From positions 1-15,093 of the forward strand of contig JALRLQ010000039.1 of NCBI GenBank assembly GCA_023254365.1: a stretch of DNA of 15,093 bases. The letters are read 5' to 3'. This DNA comes from Candidatus Poseidonia sp. (GTDB taxonomy: Archaea; Thermoplasmatota; Poseidoniia; Poseidoniales; Poseidoniaceae). The notes under the pieces are model-generated. The model ran no database searches, was not told the origin of the DNA, and was given only the letters and a program-made list of their open reading frames with translations. Within the stretch, counting starts at the first letter, position 1, and every line of letters starts with the position of its first letter. Positions 1 to 6,280 of this stretch are shown piece after piece. A program made the translations under genes and the position numbers.

Positions 1-804
1 GGACCGGTTTTTGCTGTCGCTGGTTTTCTTCATCGGCGGGCGTTCAAGGTTGTTGGGAGGCAACAAGTCACACAAGTCTCGTGCCATTTGAATCGCGTGC
101 TCGTCGTCGCTGGCCGTGAAGTGGGACACGCCTGACTTGGAACCGTGCGTCGCAGCACCGCCCAAGTCCTCGAAACTGACCACTTCATTGGTGACGGTCT
201 TGATGACCTCTGGACCGGTGATGAACATGTGGGCCGTTTGGTCCACCATGATGACAAAATCAGTGATCGCAGGCGAGTACACCGCCCCACCCGCACAGGG
301 CCCCATGATGACCGAAATTTGGGGGACGACCCCGGAGGCTCGCACATTGCGGAAGAAAATTTCAGCGTAGGAACCGAGCGATGCCACGCCTTCTTGGATG
401 CGAGCGCCACCAGAGTCGTTCATGCCGATGACGGGCCGGCCCGTTTTGAGGGCCATGTCGAGCACCTTGCAAATTTTCAGACCGTGCATTTCACCCAATG
501 AACCACCGTACACGGTGAAATCCTGAGCAAAGGCGAAGACTTCTCGTCCGTTGATGGTGCCGTGACCGGTCACAACACCGTCGCCGGGAATGACATTCTT
601 GTCCATGTCAAAATCTCGACAGCGATGTTCTACCAAAGCGTCGATTTCTTGGAAACTACCGTCGTCAAGAAGCAGTTCAAGGCGCTCACGCGCCGTCATC
701 TTGCCCCGGTTGTGTTGTGCCTCGACGCGGGCTTGGCCTCCGCCGGCCTCACTTCGAGACTTGCGGTTTCGCAAATCCTTGAGTCGCTCTTCCGTGCTTG
801 ACAT
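1..804 (-). CDS. pccB: Acyl-CoA (propionyl-/methylmalonyl-type) carboxylase carboxyltransferase subunit, C-terminus cut off by window edge
   Basis: Carboxyltransferase of a biotin-dependent acyl-CoA carboxylase: it moves the carboxyl group from carboxybiotin to propionyl-CoA (or acetyl-CoA), giving methylmalonyl-CoA. The reading frame is open from ATG at 804 to base 1 (268 codons), so only the N-terminal half of a protein of usually 510-530 residues is present. Visible landmarks are the N-terminal stretch with GKMTARERLELLLDDGSF (residues 34-51), GDGVVTGHGTINGR (74-87), FAQDFTVYGGSLGEMHG (92-108), the oxyanion-hole motif NDSGGARIQEGV (129-140) and the second glycine motif CAGGAVYSPA (170-179), followed by MFITGPEVIK (193-202). 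These are the usual PccB/AccD5 hallmarks. It is divergent from the methylmalonyl-CoA mutase subunit at 920, which supports propionyl-CoA as the substrate. The biotin carboxylase and biotin carrier subunits are not in the window. No Shine-Dalgarno sequence precedes the start. Confidence 0.95.
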   Translation of the reverse strand, partial: MSSTEERLKDLRNRKSRSEAGGGQARVEAQHNRGKMTARERLELLLDDGSFQEIDALVEHRCRDFDMDKNVIPGDGVVTGHGTINGREVFAFAQDFTVYGGSLGEMHGLKICKVLDMALKTGRPVIGMNDSGGARIQEGVASLGSYAEIFFRNVRASGVVPQISVIMGPCAGGAVYSPAITDFVIMVDQTAHMFITGPEVIKTVTNEVVSFEDLGGAATHGSKSGVSHFTASDDEHAIQMARDLCDLLPPNNLERPPMKKTSDSKNRS

Positions 805-919
805 GGGGTTCCCCGGCAACTTCTCGGCCTAAGCCGCCCTTATTGCTTGCTCTTGGAAAATGCCAACCTCGACCCTTCTGTGGGGTTGCGTTGATAGGGA
901 AGCGTCTCGTCCACCTATC

Positions 920-1366
920 ATGGACCAGCCGTTGCGCATCGTGGTGGCCAAGCCCGGACTTGACGGTCATGACCGTGGAGCCAAAGTGGTCGCACGTGCC
1001 CTTCGGGACGCCGGTCACGAGGTCATCTACACCGGCCTGCGACGGACTTCGCAACAAATCGTGGACACCGTTCGAGACGAAGACGCCCGCTTCCTCGGGC
1101 TTTCCTCGCTCTCTGGCGCCCACGCTCATCTGTTCCCACAAGTCTGTGACAAACTCCGAGAGGCCGGCCTCGACGATGTCATCGTCTTTGGCGGGGGCAT
1201 CATTCCCAACGATGACCGCCCTGCACTGCACGCTGTGGGGATTCGTGCCGTGTTTGGGCCGGGCACCCCCACAAGCGAAATCTTGGAATTCATTCAAACC
1301 GCCTCGGCCATGGACGATGCCGGTGTTGGCCAATCGAGCGACTGGCATTGGGAATCCTCGGCGTGA
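920..1366 (+). CDS. mcmA2: Methylmalonyl-CoA mutase, cobalamin-binding (C-terminal/small) subunit
   Basis: B12-binding subunit of the two-part archaeal methylmalonyl-CoA mutase, which converts (R)-methylmalonyl-CoA to succinyl-CoA together with a separate catalytic large subunit (not in this window). The 148-residue protein is a single Rossmann-like cobalamin domain. It shows the base-off/His-on signature D15-x-H17-x-x-G20 inside KPGLDGHDRGAKVV, the SxL motif at 62-64 (LSSLSG) and the glycine-rich FGGGIIP at 90-96. Family members of this stand-alone type are about 130-150 residues, which favours the ATG at 920; an in-frame ATG at 860 would add 20 residues without family character. No Shine-Dalgarno sequence precedes 920, and a weak TATA-like TTGATA lies 25-30 bases upstream, so translation may be leaderless. 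The stop codon overlaps the start of the MeaB gene (TGATG at 1364-1368), which implies coupled expression of mutase and its chaperone. Confidence 0.95.
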   Translation: MDQPLRIVVAKPGLDGHDRGAKVVARALRDAGHEVIYTGLRRTSQQIVDTVRDEDARFLGLSSLSGAHAHLFPQVCDKLREAGLDDVIVFGGGIIPNDDRPALHAVGIRAVFGPGTPTSEILEFIQTASAMDDAGVGQSSDWHWESSA

Positions 1367-2289
1367 TGGAGGCGGCAAGCATGGCCGATGAACTTCAACG
1401 CGCTCTTGATGGCGATCGGCGCGCCCTTGCCCGGATGCTCTCGGCCATTGAAAACGGCACCGTCAACGTGGAGAAAATCCTCGGAGAGTCGCCTTCTATA
1501 GAATCTGAGGGCTGGCAAACCATGGCGGTAACCGGGGCTCCCGGGGTGGGGAAGTCGGTCCTGTTGGATGCGATCATCACCACCTGGGCCAGCAACGGGT
1601 TGAGGGTCGCTCTTCTCGCCGTTGACCCGAGTTCTCCTCGAAGTGGCGGGGCGCTCTTGGGTGACCGCGTGAGAATGTCTTCGGTGGACAATCCGGCATT
1701 GAATGAACGCGTCTACGTTCGCTCTCTTGCGACAAGGGCCTCTTCGGGAAGCGTTCCGCTCATCGTCGAAGACATGGCCTCCTTCCTGTTGGCCTGTGGA
1801 TGGCAGCGCGTGCTCATTGAAACCGTCGGAGCAGGGCAGGCAGAGTTGCGATGTGCTGCTGTTGCAGACCGCATCGTGGTCGTAGAAGGGCCCGCCCGCG
1901 GCGATGGCATTCAGGCTGAAAAGGCAGGTTTGCTTGAGTTGGCCGATGTGGTCCTCGTCAACAAATCGGACCTCGAGGGTGCCGACCGCCATGCCGGTGA
2001 GTTGAGGGAATCCTTCGCACTTGACGGCGACGATGCGCCCGACGTCTACCTCACCTCAGGATTGAGAGGCGATGGCATCGAGAACGCAGCCGAGGCGTTG
2101 CTGAATCTCAACAGCACAGGAAGAGCAACCCGTGCTCGGATGCGAGAACGGCTTCTTGCTCAACACGAGCGACGGCTGTTGCACCATCCACGTTACAATG
2201 CGGTCTTGGACGGGCTTTGCGAGGGCACCCTTGATATTCAAGAGGCGTTGGCTGAACTTCAAGGCGACACCCATGAGCGAACAGGTTGA
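1366..2289 (+). CDS. meaB: MeaB/ArgK-type GTPase, methylmalonyl-CoA mutase chaperone
   Basis: G3E-family P-loop GTPase that protects methylmalonyl-CoA mutase and gates adenosylcobalamin loading; members were once called ArgK/LAO transport ATPase. In the 307-residue product the motifs are: Walker A GAPGVGKS (57-64), the family signature DPSSPRSGGALLGDR (87-101), switch motif ETVGAGQAE (152-160), and the guanine-specificity motif NKSD (199-202). The C-terminal part is helical, as expected for the dimerisation arm. Length is within the family's usual 300-330 residues. The start at 1366 overlaps the mutase stop by one base; an alternative ATG at 1381 would remove five residues. The gene overlaps the next one by 17 bases (start at 2273), so three genes form one transcription unit. 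Compared with the usual PGxGD motif this copy reads EGPARGDGIQAEKAG (174-188), a mild divergence that does not touch the nucleotide motifs. Confidence 0.95.
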   Translation: MEAASMADELQRALDGDRRALARMLSAIENGTVNVEKILGESPSIESEGWQTMAVTGAPGVGKSVLLDAIITTWASNGLRVALLAVDPSSPRSGGALLGDRVRMSSVDNPALNERVYVRSLATRASSGSVPLIVEDMASFLLACGWQRVLIETVGAGQAELRCAAVADRIVVVEGPARGDGIQAEKAGLLELADVVLVNKSDLEGADRHAGELRESFALDGDDAPDVYLTSGLRGDGIENAAEALLNLNSTGRATRARMRERLLAQHERRLLHHPRYNAVLDGLCEGTLDIQEALAELQGDTHERTG

Positions 2290-2899
2290 GTTGACCAACC
2301 CCGTTGAAACCTCGGTGGGTGGAATGCGCGGCCACCTTCTGCGAAGAGGCATTCACCTGAGCATGGCCGCGTTGCCGTTTGTCTACTTCACCTACGGCGA
2401 ATCCGTAGCGGACAGCATCGGCTGGGAACTGCAACAAGTGGTGGCTGGCGTGGTTCTGTTCGCTTTGGTGGCTGAAGGCATCCGACTCAAACTTGGCATC
2501 ACCGTGTTTGGACAACGTGATTACGAAGCAAAGCAGGTCTCAGCACTCGCCTGGGGTGCCGTCGGTGTTGGTTTTGTCCTCCTCTTGGCACCGCATGAAG
2601 CCTATGCTTACCCGCTCATCCTCTCCTTGGCACTCGGCGACCCCCTCATGGGTGAGCTTCGAAGAAAAGGCATCTCCTCGAGGAACGTCATGGTGTACTC
2701 AACCGCCGCCCTGTGGGCCATCTGGTTGGCGTCAAGTGCCCTGTTTGGCACACCTGTTTGGATGGCGTTTCTCCTGGCTCCTGTTTGCATGATTTCAGAA
2801 TGGCCACGACTTCGTTACATCGATGACAACGCCACGATGGTCCTTATCCCGCTCGCCCTTGTTTTGTTGCTCGAACCCTTTGCCGGTATGATGGCGTGA
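2273..2899 (+). CDS. Dolichol/phytol-kinase-like polytopic membrane protein (SEC59/DGK1/VTE5 family)
   Basis: Probably a CTP-dependent lipid-alcohol kinase acting on a polyprenol or related isoprenoid alcohol in the membrane, where it would supply the phosphorylated lipid carrier for glycosylation or recycle isoprenoid alcohols. The 208-residue protein has about six hydrophobic segments. Family-like landmarks are RRGIHLSMAALP (24-35, resembling the RKxxH start of dolichol kinases), a glycine-aspartate loop LALGDPLMGELRRKG (119-133) and the late E176...DDN (184-186) followed by hydrophobic residues, which resembles the E-x-IDDNxxxP signature of this superfamily. The start at 2273 lies inside the end of meaB (17-base overlap) and is favoured because residues further upstream in the frame are only the shifted meaB sequence. 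It may have no functional link with meaB beyond co-transcription. The family call rests on short motifs; a CDP-alcohol or cytidylyltransferase relative is the main alternative. Confidence 0.7.
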   Translation: MSEQVELTNPVETSVGGMRGHLLRRGIHLSMAALPFVYFTYGESVADSIGWELQQVVAGVVLFALVAEGIRLKLGITVFGQRDYEAKQVSALAWGAVGVGFVLLLAPHEAYAYPLILSLALGDPLMGELRRKGISSRNVMVYSTAALWAIWLASSALFGTPVWMAFLLAPVCMISEWPRLRYIDDNATMVLIPLALVLLLEPFAGMMA

Positions 2900-2925
2900 G
2901 TTCGGCAAGTTTCACCCGCTTCCCT

Positions 2926-2934
2926 CAATATGTT
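2926..2934 (+). promoter_or_regulatory. Possible archaeal TATA box for the small gene at 2974
   Basis: The AT-rich stretch CAATATGTT stands in otherwise GC-richer spacer. It is about 44 bases before the ATG at 2974. With the usual 25-27 bases from TATA box to transcript start, the leader would be about 18 bases long and would contain the AGGTGA ribosome-binding site. This is a weak pattern match. Confidence 0.3.
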
Positions 2935-2973
2935 CAAATGGGGGTTTCCAGTCGTTGGAAGTAGGTGAAGAAC

Positions 2974-3084
2974 ATGGCCGATGATTCCCACAGCACCGAC
3001 CCACCTCAAATCGCTTACCAAGTTGGATTTGCACTCGCCATCATTCTTTTGGCCGTCACCATGTTCCGTTATCCACTTTGGTGA
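2974..3084 (+). CDS. 36-residue single-helix membrane miniprotein, unknown function
   Basis: A short gene in the spacer between the kinase-like gene and asnB. It reads ATG to TGA with a polar, acidic N-terminus (MADDSHSTDPPQIAYQ), one hydrophobic helix (about residues 17-30, VGFALAIILLAVTM) and a short FRYPLW tail. A good Shine-Dalgarno-like sequence, AGGTGA at 2963-2968, stands five bases before the start codon, a spacing also seen for other genes here. The segment has the amino-acid make-up of a real small membrane protein: charged head, one clean helix, basic/aromatic end. An oligo-T run follows the stop directly. No family is recognised. It could be an accessory subunit of a membrane complex; it could also be a chance frame, but the combination of binding site, helix and following T-run argues for a gene. 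Confidence 0.6.
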   Translation: MADDSHSTDPPQIAYQVGFALAIILLAVTMFRYPLW

Positions 3085-3092
3085 ATTTTTTA
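3085..3092 (+). terminator. Oligo-T run after the miniprotein gene
   Basis: Six consecutive T residues (3086-3091) begin two bases after the TGA at 3082-3084. Archaeal RNA polymerase can terminate at T-rich stretches without a hairpin, so this may end the transcript before asnB. One short run is weak evidence. Confidence 0.3.
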
Positions 3093-3140
3093 CGCTGATT
3101 TTGAACATCTCTTCAAAAGGGCGCGGCTTGTCCAAGGCAT

Positions 3141-4925
3141 ATGTGCGGCATCGGTGGCATGTTGGGGCAACCCGACCAGTCCATTCTCAACCGCATGAAC
3201 ACGCTTCAAGCCCACCGTGGCCCCGACGCCAACGACGTGTGGATGGACGACGATGTTGGCTTTGCCCATGCTCGACTGGCTATCCTGGACCTTGCATCAA
3301 GCCAACAACCGATGCGGGGTGAACACGGTGCGGTGTTGGTGGTCAACGGAGAGATCTACAACCATCGCTCGCTTCGAGCCCGCCATGCATCCTATCCGTT
3401 TCAAACAGCGGGGGACAGCGAAACGCTGCTCGCCCTCCACGCTGCAGCCACAGCGTCTGGACGCCGGTGCTCTGCTCGCGAACACGCCAACTGGATTGGT
3501 GAACTCGATGGGATGTACGCTTTTGCGCTCTGGGACCCCCGCCATCGTCAACTTCTGCTCGGCAGAGACCCCCTCGGGATCAAACCGCTGGTGCGAACCA
3601 CCGTGAAAGACCACCTCCTGTTCGCCAGTGAAGTGAAGGCATTCCATGCCGATGAAGCGTACTCGCCGATGTTGGATGAGGTTGCTCTCGCCGCACGCCT
3701 CGTTTGGGAATATCCGCTCGACGGCACCACCCTGCTTCAAGGCGTTCACCAAGTTCGTTCGGGAACCGTGGAATGTTGGCGCCTCGATGACCAAGGCCGG
3801 GCAACGTTGGAAGATGTCGCCTCGATTGAACGACAGCGCCTTGTCCCAAGCAGCACGTGGAACCCTGACACCGAGGCGGCCGGGCTGCTTGAATCGTTTG
3901 TTCACAGCGTTCAGCAGCGATTGATGGCGGATGTTCCCGTTGGTATCGTCCTCTCGGGTGGTTTGGATTCAAGTTTGGTTTGTGCCGTTGCGCACGAGGC
4001 CTCACAGCGTGCGAATCAGCCGGTACCGGAATGTTGGACCGTGGCAGAAAGCGAAGAGAATCCTGACTGGGTTGCTGCTGAAATCGTCGCATCGCACCAT
4101 GACCTCGTCCACCACCAACACATTCTGGAGCCCGATGCTTTTGAACGCCGCCTCCCCCAACTGGCATGGCACGGAGAGGATACGGACGTGACCGTGATGT
4201 TCTTCCATCCTCTGTTTGAAGCGATGGCAAAGAAGGTCAAGGTAGGTCTGTGCGGCCAAGGGGCGGATGAATTGCATGGCGGTTACCCAAGGTACGGCGA
4301 ACTTGCTCGCCACGGGACGGAACTTCACGCTCGCATGAACGCTTTACCCGAATCTCATCGTAACGCCTTGCTCCAAGGCACACTGACGGCTGGTGACGGT
4401 TGGTATCAAGCAAAGCACGATCCACTCGAGGTCACCGAGGATTTGGAATCCATGTTGAATTTTGAACTCGAACACGGCCAACTCAGCAACTTCCAACTTC
4501 GCCTTGTTGACCGACACTCAATGGCCCACTCCCTTGAGGTAAGGGTGCCGTTCCTCGGCAAGGAACACCGCACAGCGTCCAATGAATTACCGTTGGCGTG
4601 GAAGCGTGGGAGCACGAGAGAAGAAAAAGCAGCTTTACGCCGAGCAGCAGACTTAACCTCACTTCCAAAAGACATCGTTCGCCGTCCGAAACTCCCTGCT
4701 GGAAGAGCAACCTCACCGACGATGTTGGACGCCTTCCTCACCGACCATGTGAGCAACATTGAGCAGTTATTGGCTCATTATTCACCTTGGAAGAGGGTGC
4801 TGAAAGGCCAAGAGGAATTGGCACTCGGGCTGGGGTTGTTTGACGCCCTCCATTTGAGGGAAGACGGGCATCGAAAGACGAAGGCCACGATTGACGATTT
4901 GGTAGCGGAGGTGCTGACACCATGA
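3141..4925 (+). CDS. asnB: Asparagine synthetase (glutamine-hydrolysing) family amidotransferase
   Basis: Two-domain class II glutamine amidotransferase. The N-terminal domain releases ammonia from glutamine and the C-terminal PP-loop domain adenylates a carboxylate (aspartate in the standard enzyme) and amidates it. The start is fixed by the nucleophile Cys2 (MCGIGGM). Glutaminase landmarks are HRGPDA (25-30), RLAILDL (45-51), NGEIYN (69-74), GDSE (91-94) and MYAFALWD (125-132), then GRDPLGIKPL (141-150). The synthetase domain has the ATP-pyrophosphatase loop LSGGLDSS (271-278), GQGADELHGGY (372-382), and LVDRHSMAHSLEVRVPF (455-471). At 594 residues it is of normal length. Two departures from the bacterial AsnB pattern are Gln in place of Glu in the G-E-G-x-D-E loop (Gln373) and Gly473 where PFLD is usual. 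Gln373 also occurs in other archaeal members as far as I recall. The stop overlaps the GshA start (ATGA), so both are probably translated together; amidation of another substrate is possible. Confidence 0.88.
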   Translation: MCGIGGMLGQPDQSILNRMNTLQAHRGPDANDVWMDDDVGFAHARLAILDLASSQQPMRGEHGAVLVVNGEIYNHRSLRARHASYPFQTAGDSETLLALHAAATASGRRCSAREHANWIGELDGMYAFALWDPRHRQLLLGRDPLGIKPLVRTTVKDHLLFASEVKAFHADEAYSPMLDEVALAARLVWEYPLDGTTLLQGVHQVRSGTVECWRLDDQGRATLEDVASIERQRLVPSSTWNPDTEAAGLLESFVHSVQQRLMADVPVGIVLSGGLDSSLVCAVAHEASQRANQPVPECWTVAESEENPDWVAAEIVASHHDLVHHQHILEPDAFERRLPQLAWHGEDTDVTVMFFHPLFEAMAKKVKVGLCGQGADELHGGYPRYGELARHGTELHARMNALPESHRNALLQGTLTAGDGWYQAKHDPLEVTEDLESMLNFELEHGQLSNFQLRLVDRHSMAHSLEVRVPFLGKEHRTASNELPLAWKRGSTREEKAALRRAADLTSLPKDIVRRPKLPAGRATSPTMLDAFLTDHVSNIEQLLAHYSPWKRVLKGQEELALGLGLFDALHLREDGHRKTKATIDDLVAEVLTP

Positions 4926-6133
4926 AATTGAGAGACTATCAAGATGCCTTGGAGGAGAACAGGGAGGCCATCAAGGCATGGATGAAGAAAAAAAGGTCAG
5001 AAGTACCCATACCCATCTACGGCAGCGTTGATGTGCGGGATGCTGGATGGAAAGTCGGTGTGGTTGATGCCAACCATTTTCCTGCTGGATTCAACAACGT
5101 CCCCCAAGAAAGCGTGAAGGAACTTGCTCACTTGTTTGCCGAGCATCTCCAGCGTGCGCATCCAGGGTGCCAATGGGTGCATTTGTTGCCAGAAAGTCAT
5201 ACCCGAAACCAAGCCTATGTTGAAAACATCGCCACCATCAAGTCCATCGTCGAGCAAGCCGGTTTCCGATGCACGGTCGGTTCCGTCGCCCTGAACGACT
5301 TTTCTTCCCTTCACGGCCTTTCAGGACCGTTGTTGCTCGATCGTGTGGAGATGAATGAAGACAACCTTTCCGTAGCAGGTGCGATACCCGACCTCATTTT
5401 GCTCAACAACGATTTGACCGAGGGCAGCATCCCCGGGCTCGAAGGACCCAACATCACGCCACCTCCCCACATGGGTTGGTATCGGCGCAGAAAGTCCGAA
5501 CACTACGAGGCGCTTCGACCCTACGTCGAGGAAATGGCCCAAATCTTGGGCATGGACCCTTGGTTTTTGATGCCTGAATGGTTTGTTTCTGAAGACAAAT
5601 GCCTTACAGAGGATGCTTGCAAAATACGCCTCGCAGCAGAAATTGACGATTTCCTCAGCAAACTTCGTGCCACCTACGAAGAAAAAGGAATCGAGCGTGA
5701 ACCGACGGTGGTCATCAAGAACGATAGCGGCACATACGGTTTGGGCGTGATGGTGCTGAAATCGGGAAGTGAAATACTCAACCTCTCAAACCGGAAGGCG
5801 AACAAACTTCGCTACGCCAAAGGCGGGACTGATGTTGAGAACTACCTCATCCAAGAAGGCATTCCGACTGCGCTCACATCCGAAGAAGGCGAGGCTCTCG
5901 AGCCTGTTGTTTATCTTGTGGATGGAGAAGCTGCGTCCTGGTTTTATCGCATCAACGCCAAGAAATCCGACATGGACAATTTGAACTCCCCAAGTGCCCG
6001 ATTTGAAAACTTTGACCAATCCCAGAACCCCTACCTCACCGATGCCCACGGCTGGCACGCATTGGTGGCGGAGTTGAGCATGATCGCCATGGGAGATGAA
6101 TCACTGAACTGGCAGCGACAGTCCGCGGAATGA
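4922..6133 (+). CDS. gshA: Glutamate-cysteine ligase, GshA type of Acidithiobacillus and relatives
   Basis: ATP-dependent ligase that joins the gamma-carboxyl group of glutamate to cysteine, giving gamma-glutamylcysteine, the first step to glutathione and the end-product thiol in haloarchaea. The 403-residue sequence matches the pattern I know for this unusual GshA family (distinct from the E. coli GshA, plant-type and EgtA-like ligases): SVDVRDAGWKVGVVDANHF (35-53) with PAGFNN, LLPESHTRNQAYVENI (88-103), LLNNDLTEG (160-168), GWYRRRKSEHYE (185-196), DPWF near 212, the nucleotide-binding VVIKNDSGTYGLGVM (263-277), LIQEGIPT (309-316), and late FYRIN (341-345) and NLNSP (353-357). Length agrees with the family (about 400-430). 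The first four bases overlap the asnB stop (ATGA). No glutathione synthetase gene is nearby, so gamma-glutamylcysteine itself, or an amidated derivative, may be the product. Recognition is from memory of the family signatures. Confidence 0.85.
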   Translation: MKLRDYQDALEENREAIKAWMKKKRSEVPIPIYGSVDVRDAGWKVGVVDANHFPAGFNNVPQESVKELAHLFAEHLQRAHPGCQWVHLLPESHTRNQAYVENIATIKSIVEQAGFRCTVGSVALNDFSSLHGLSGPLLLDRVEMNEDNLSVAGAIPDLILLNNDLTEGSIPGLEGPNITPPPHMGWYRRRKSEHYEALRPYVEEMAQILGMDPWFLMPEWFVSEDKCLTEDACKIRLAAEIDDFLSKLRATYEEKGIEREPTVVIKNDSGTYGLGVMVLKSGSEILNLSNRKANKLRYAKGGTDVENYLIQEGIPTALTSEEGEALEPVVYLVDGEAASWFYRINAKKSDMDNLNSPSARFENFDQSQNPYLTDAHGWHALVAELSMIAMGDESLNWQRQSAE

Positions 6134-6246
6134 AAAATCAACAAAGGTACAGTTTGGATAACGATTGGGGTCGTCGCCCCTAGGATTCTCAGTGCATCGT
6201 TACAAAAAATTCGCTCCGAGCAAGACGGATGCAATCAAGAAAAATC

Positions 6247-6253
6247 ATTAAAT
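6247..6253 (+). promoter_or_regulatory. Probable TATA box of the arylsulfotransferase-like gene
   Basis: The sequence ATTAAAT follows a purine-rich GAAAAATC stretch that could serve as BRE. Its centre is about 28 bases before the ATG at 6278. With archaeal spacing the transcript would start at or next to the start codon, consistent with a leaderless mRNA; the GGAGG at 6272-6276 is only one base from the ATG, too close to act as a ribosome-binding site. The rest of the 144-base spacer (6134-6277) shows only a 4-base-pair GGGG/CCCC hairpin at 6167-6180. Confidence 0.45.
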
Positions 6254-6262
6254 CCAGAACGG

Positions 6263-6280
6263 CATGCCGGCGGAGGCATG
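6263..6280. repeat. 6-bp perfect inverted repeat overlapping a start codon
   Basis: CATGCC at 6263-6268 and GGCATG at 6275-6280 are perfect reverse complements separated by six bases, and the second arm contains the ATG of the arylsulfotransferase-like gene. It could be an operator placed at the transcript start, a small hairpin masking the start codon, or chance. Confidence 0.4.

Noticed and set aside
749..1378. Leftward open frame (209 codons) across the methylmalonyl-CoA mutase subunit
   Set aside because: It runs antisense to a clear B12-binding domain and across the start of the carboxylase gene; its sequence resembles no protein.
3580..4230. Leftward open frames within asnB
   Set aside because: They are Pro/Arg/His-rich shadows of the asnB coding sequence, which has complete catalytic motifs.
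6167..6180. GGGG/CCCC hairpin after gshA as a terminator
   Set aside because: Only four base pairs, with no T-run after it; too weak to list.
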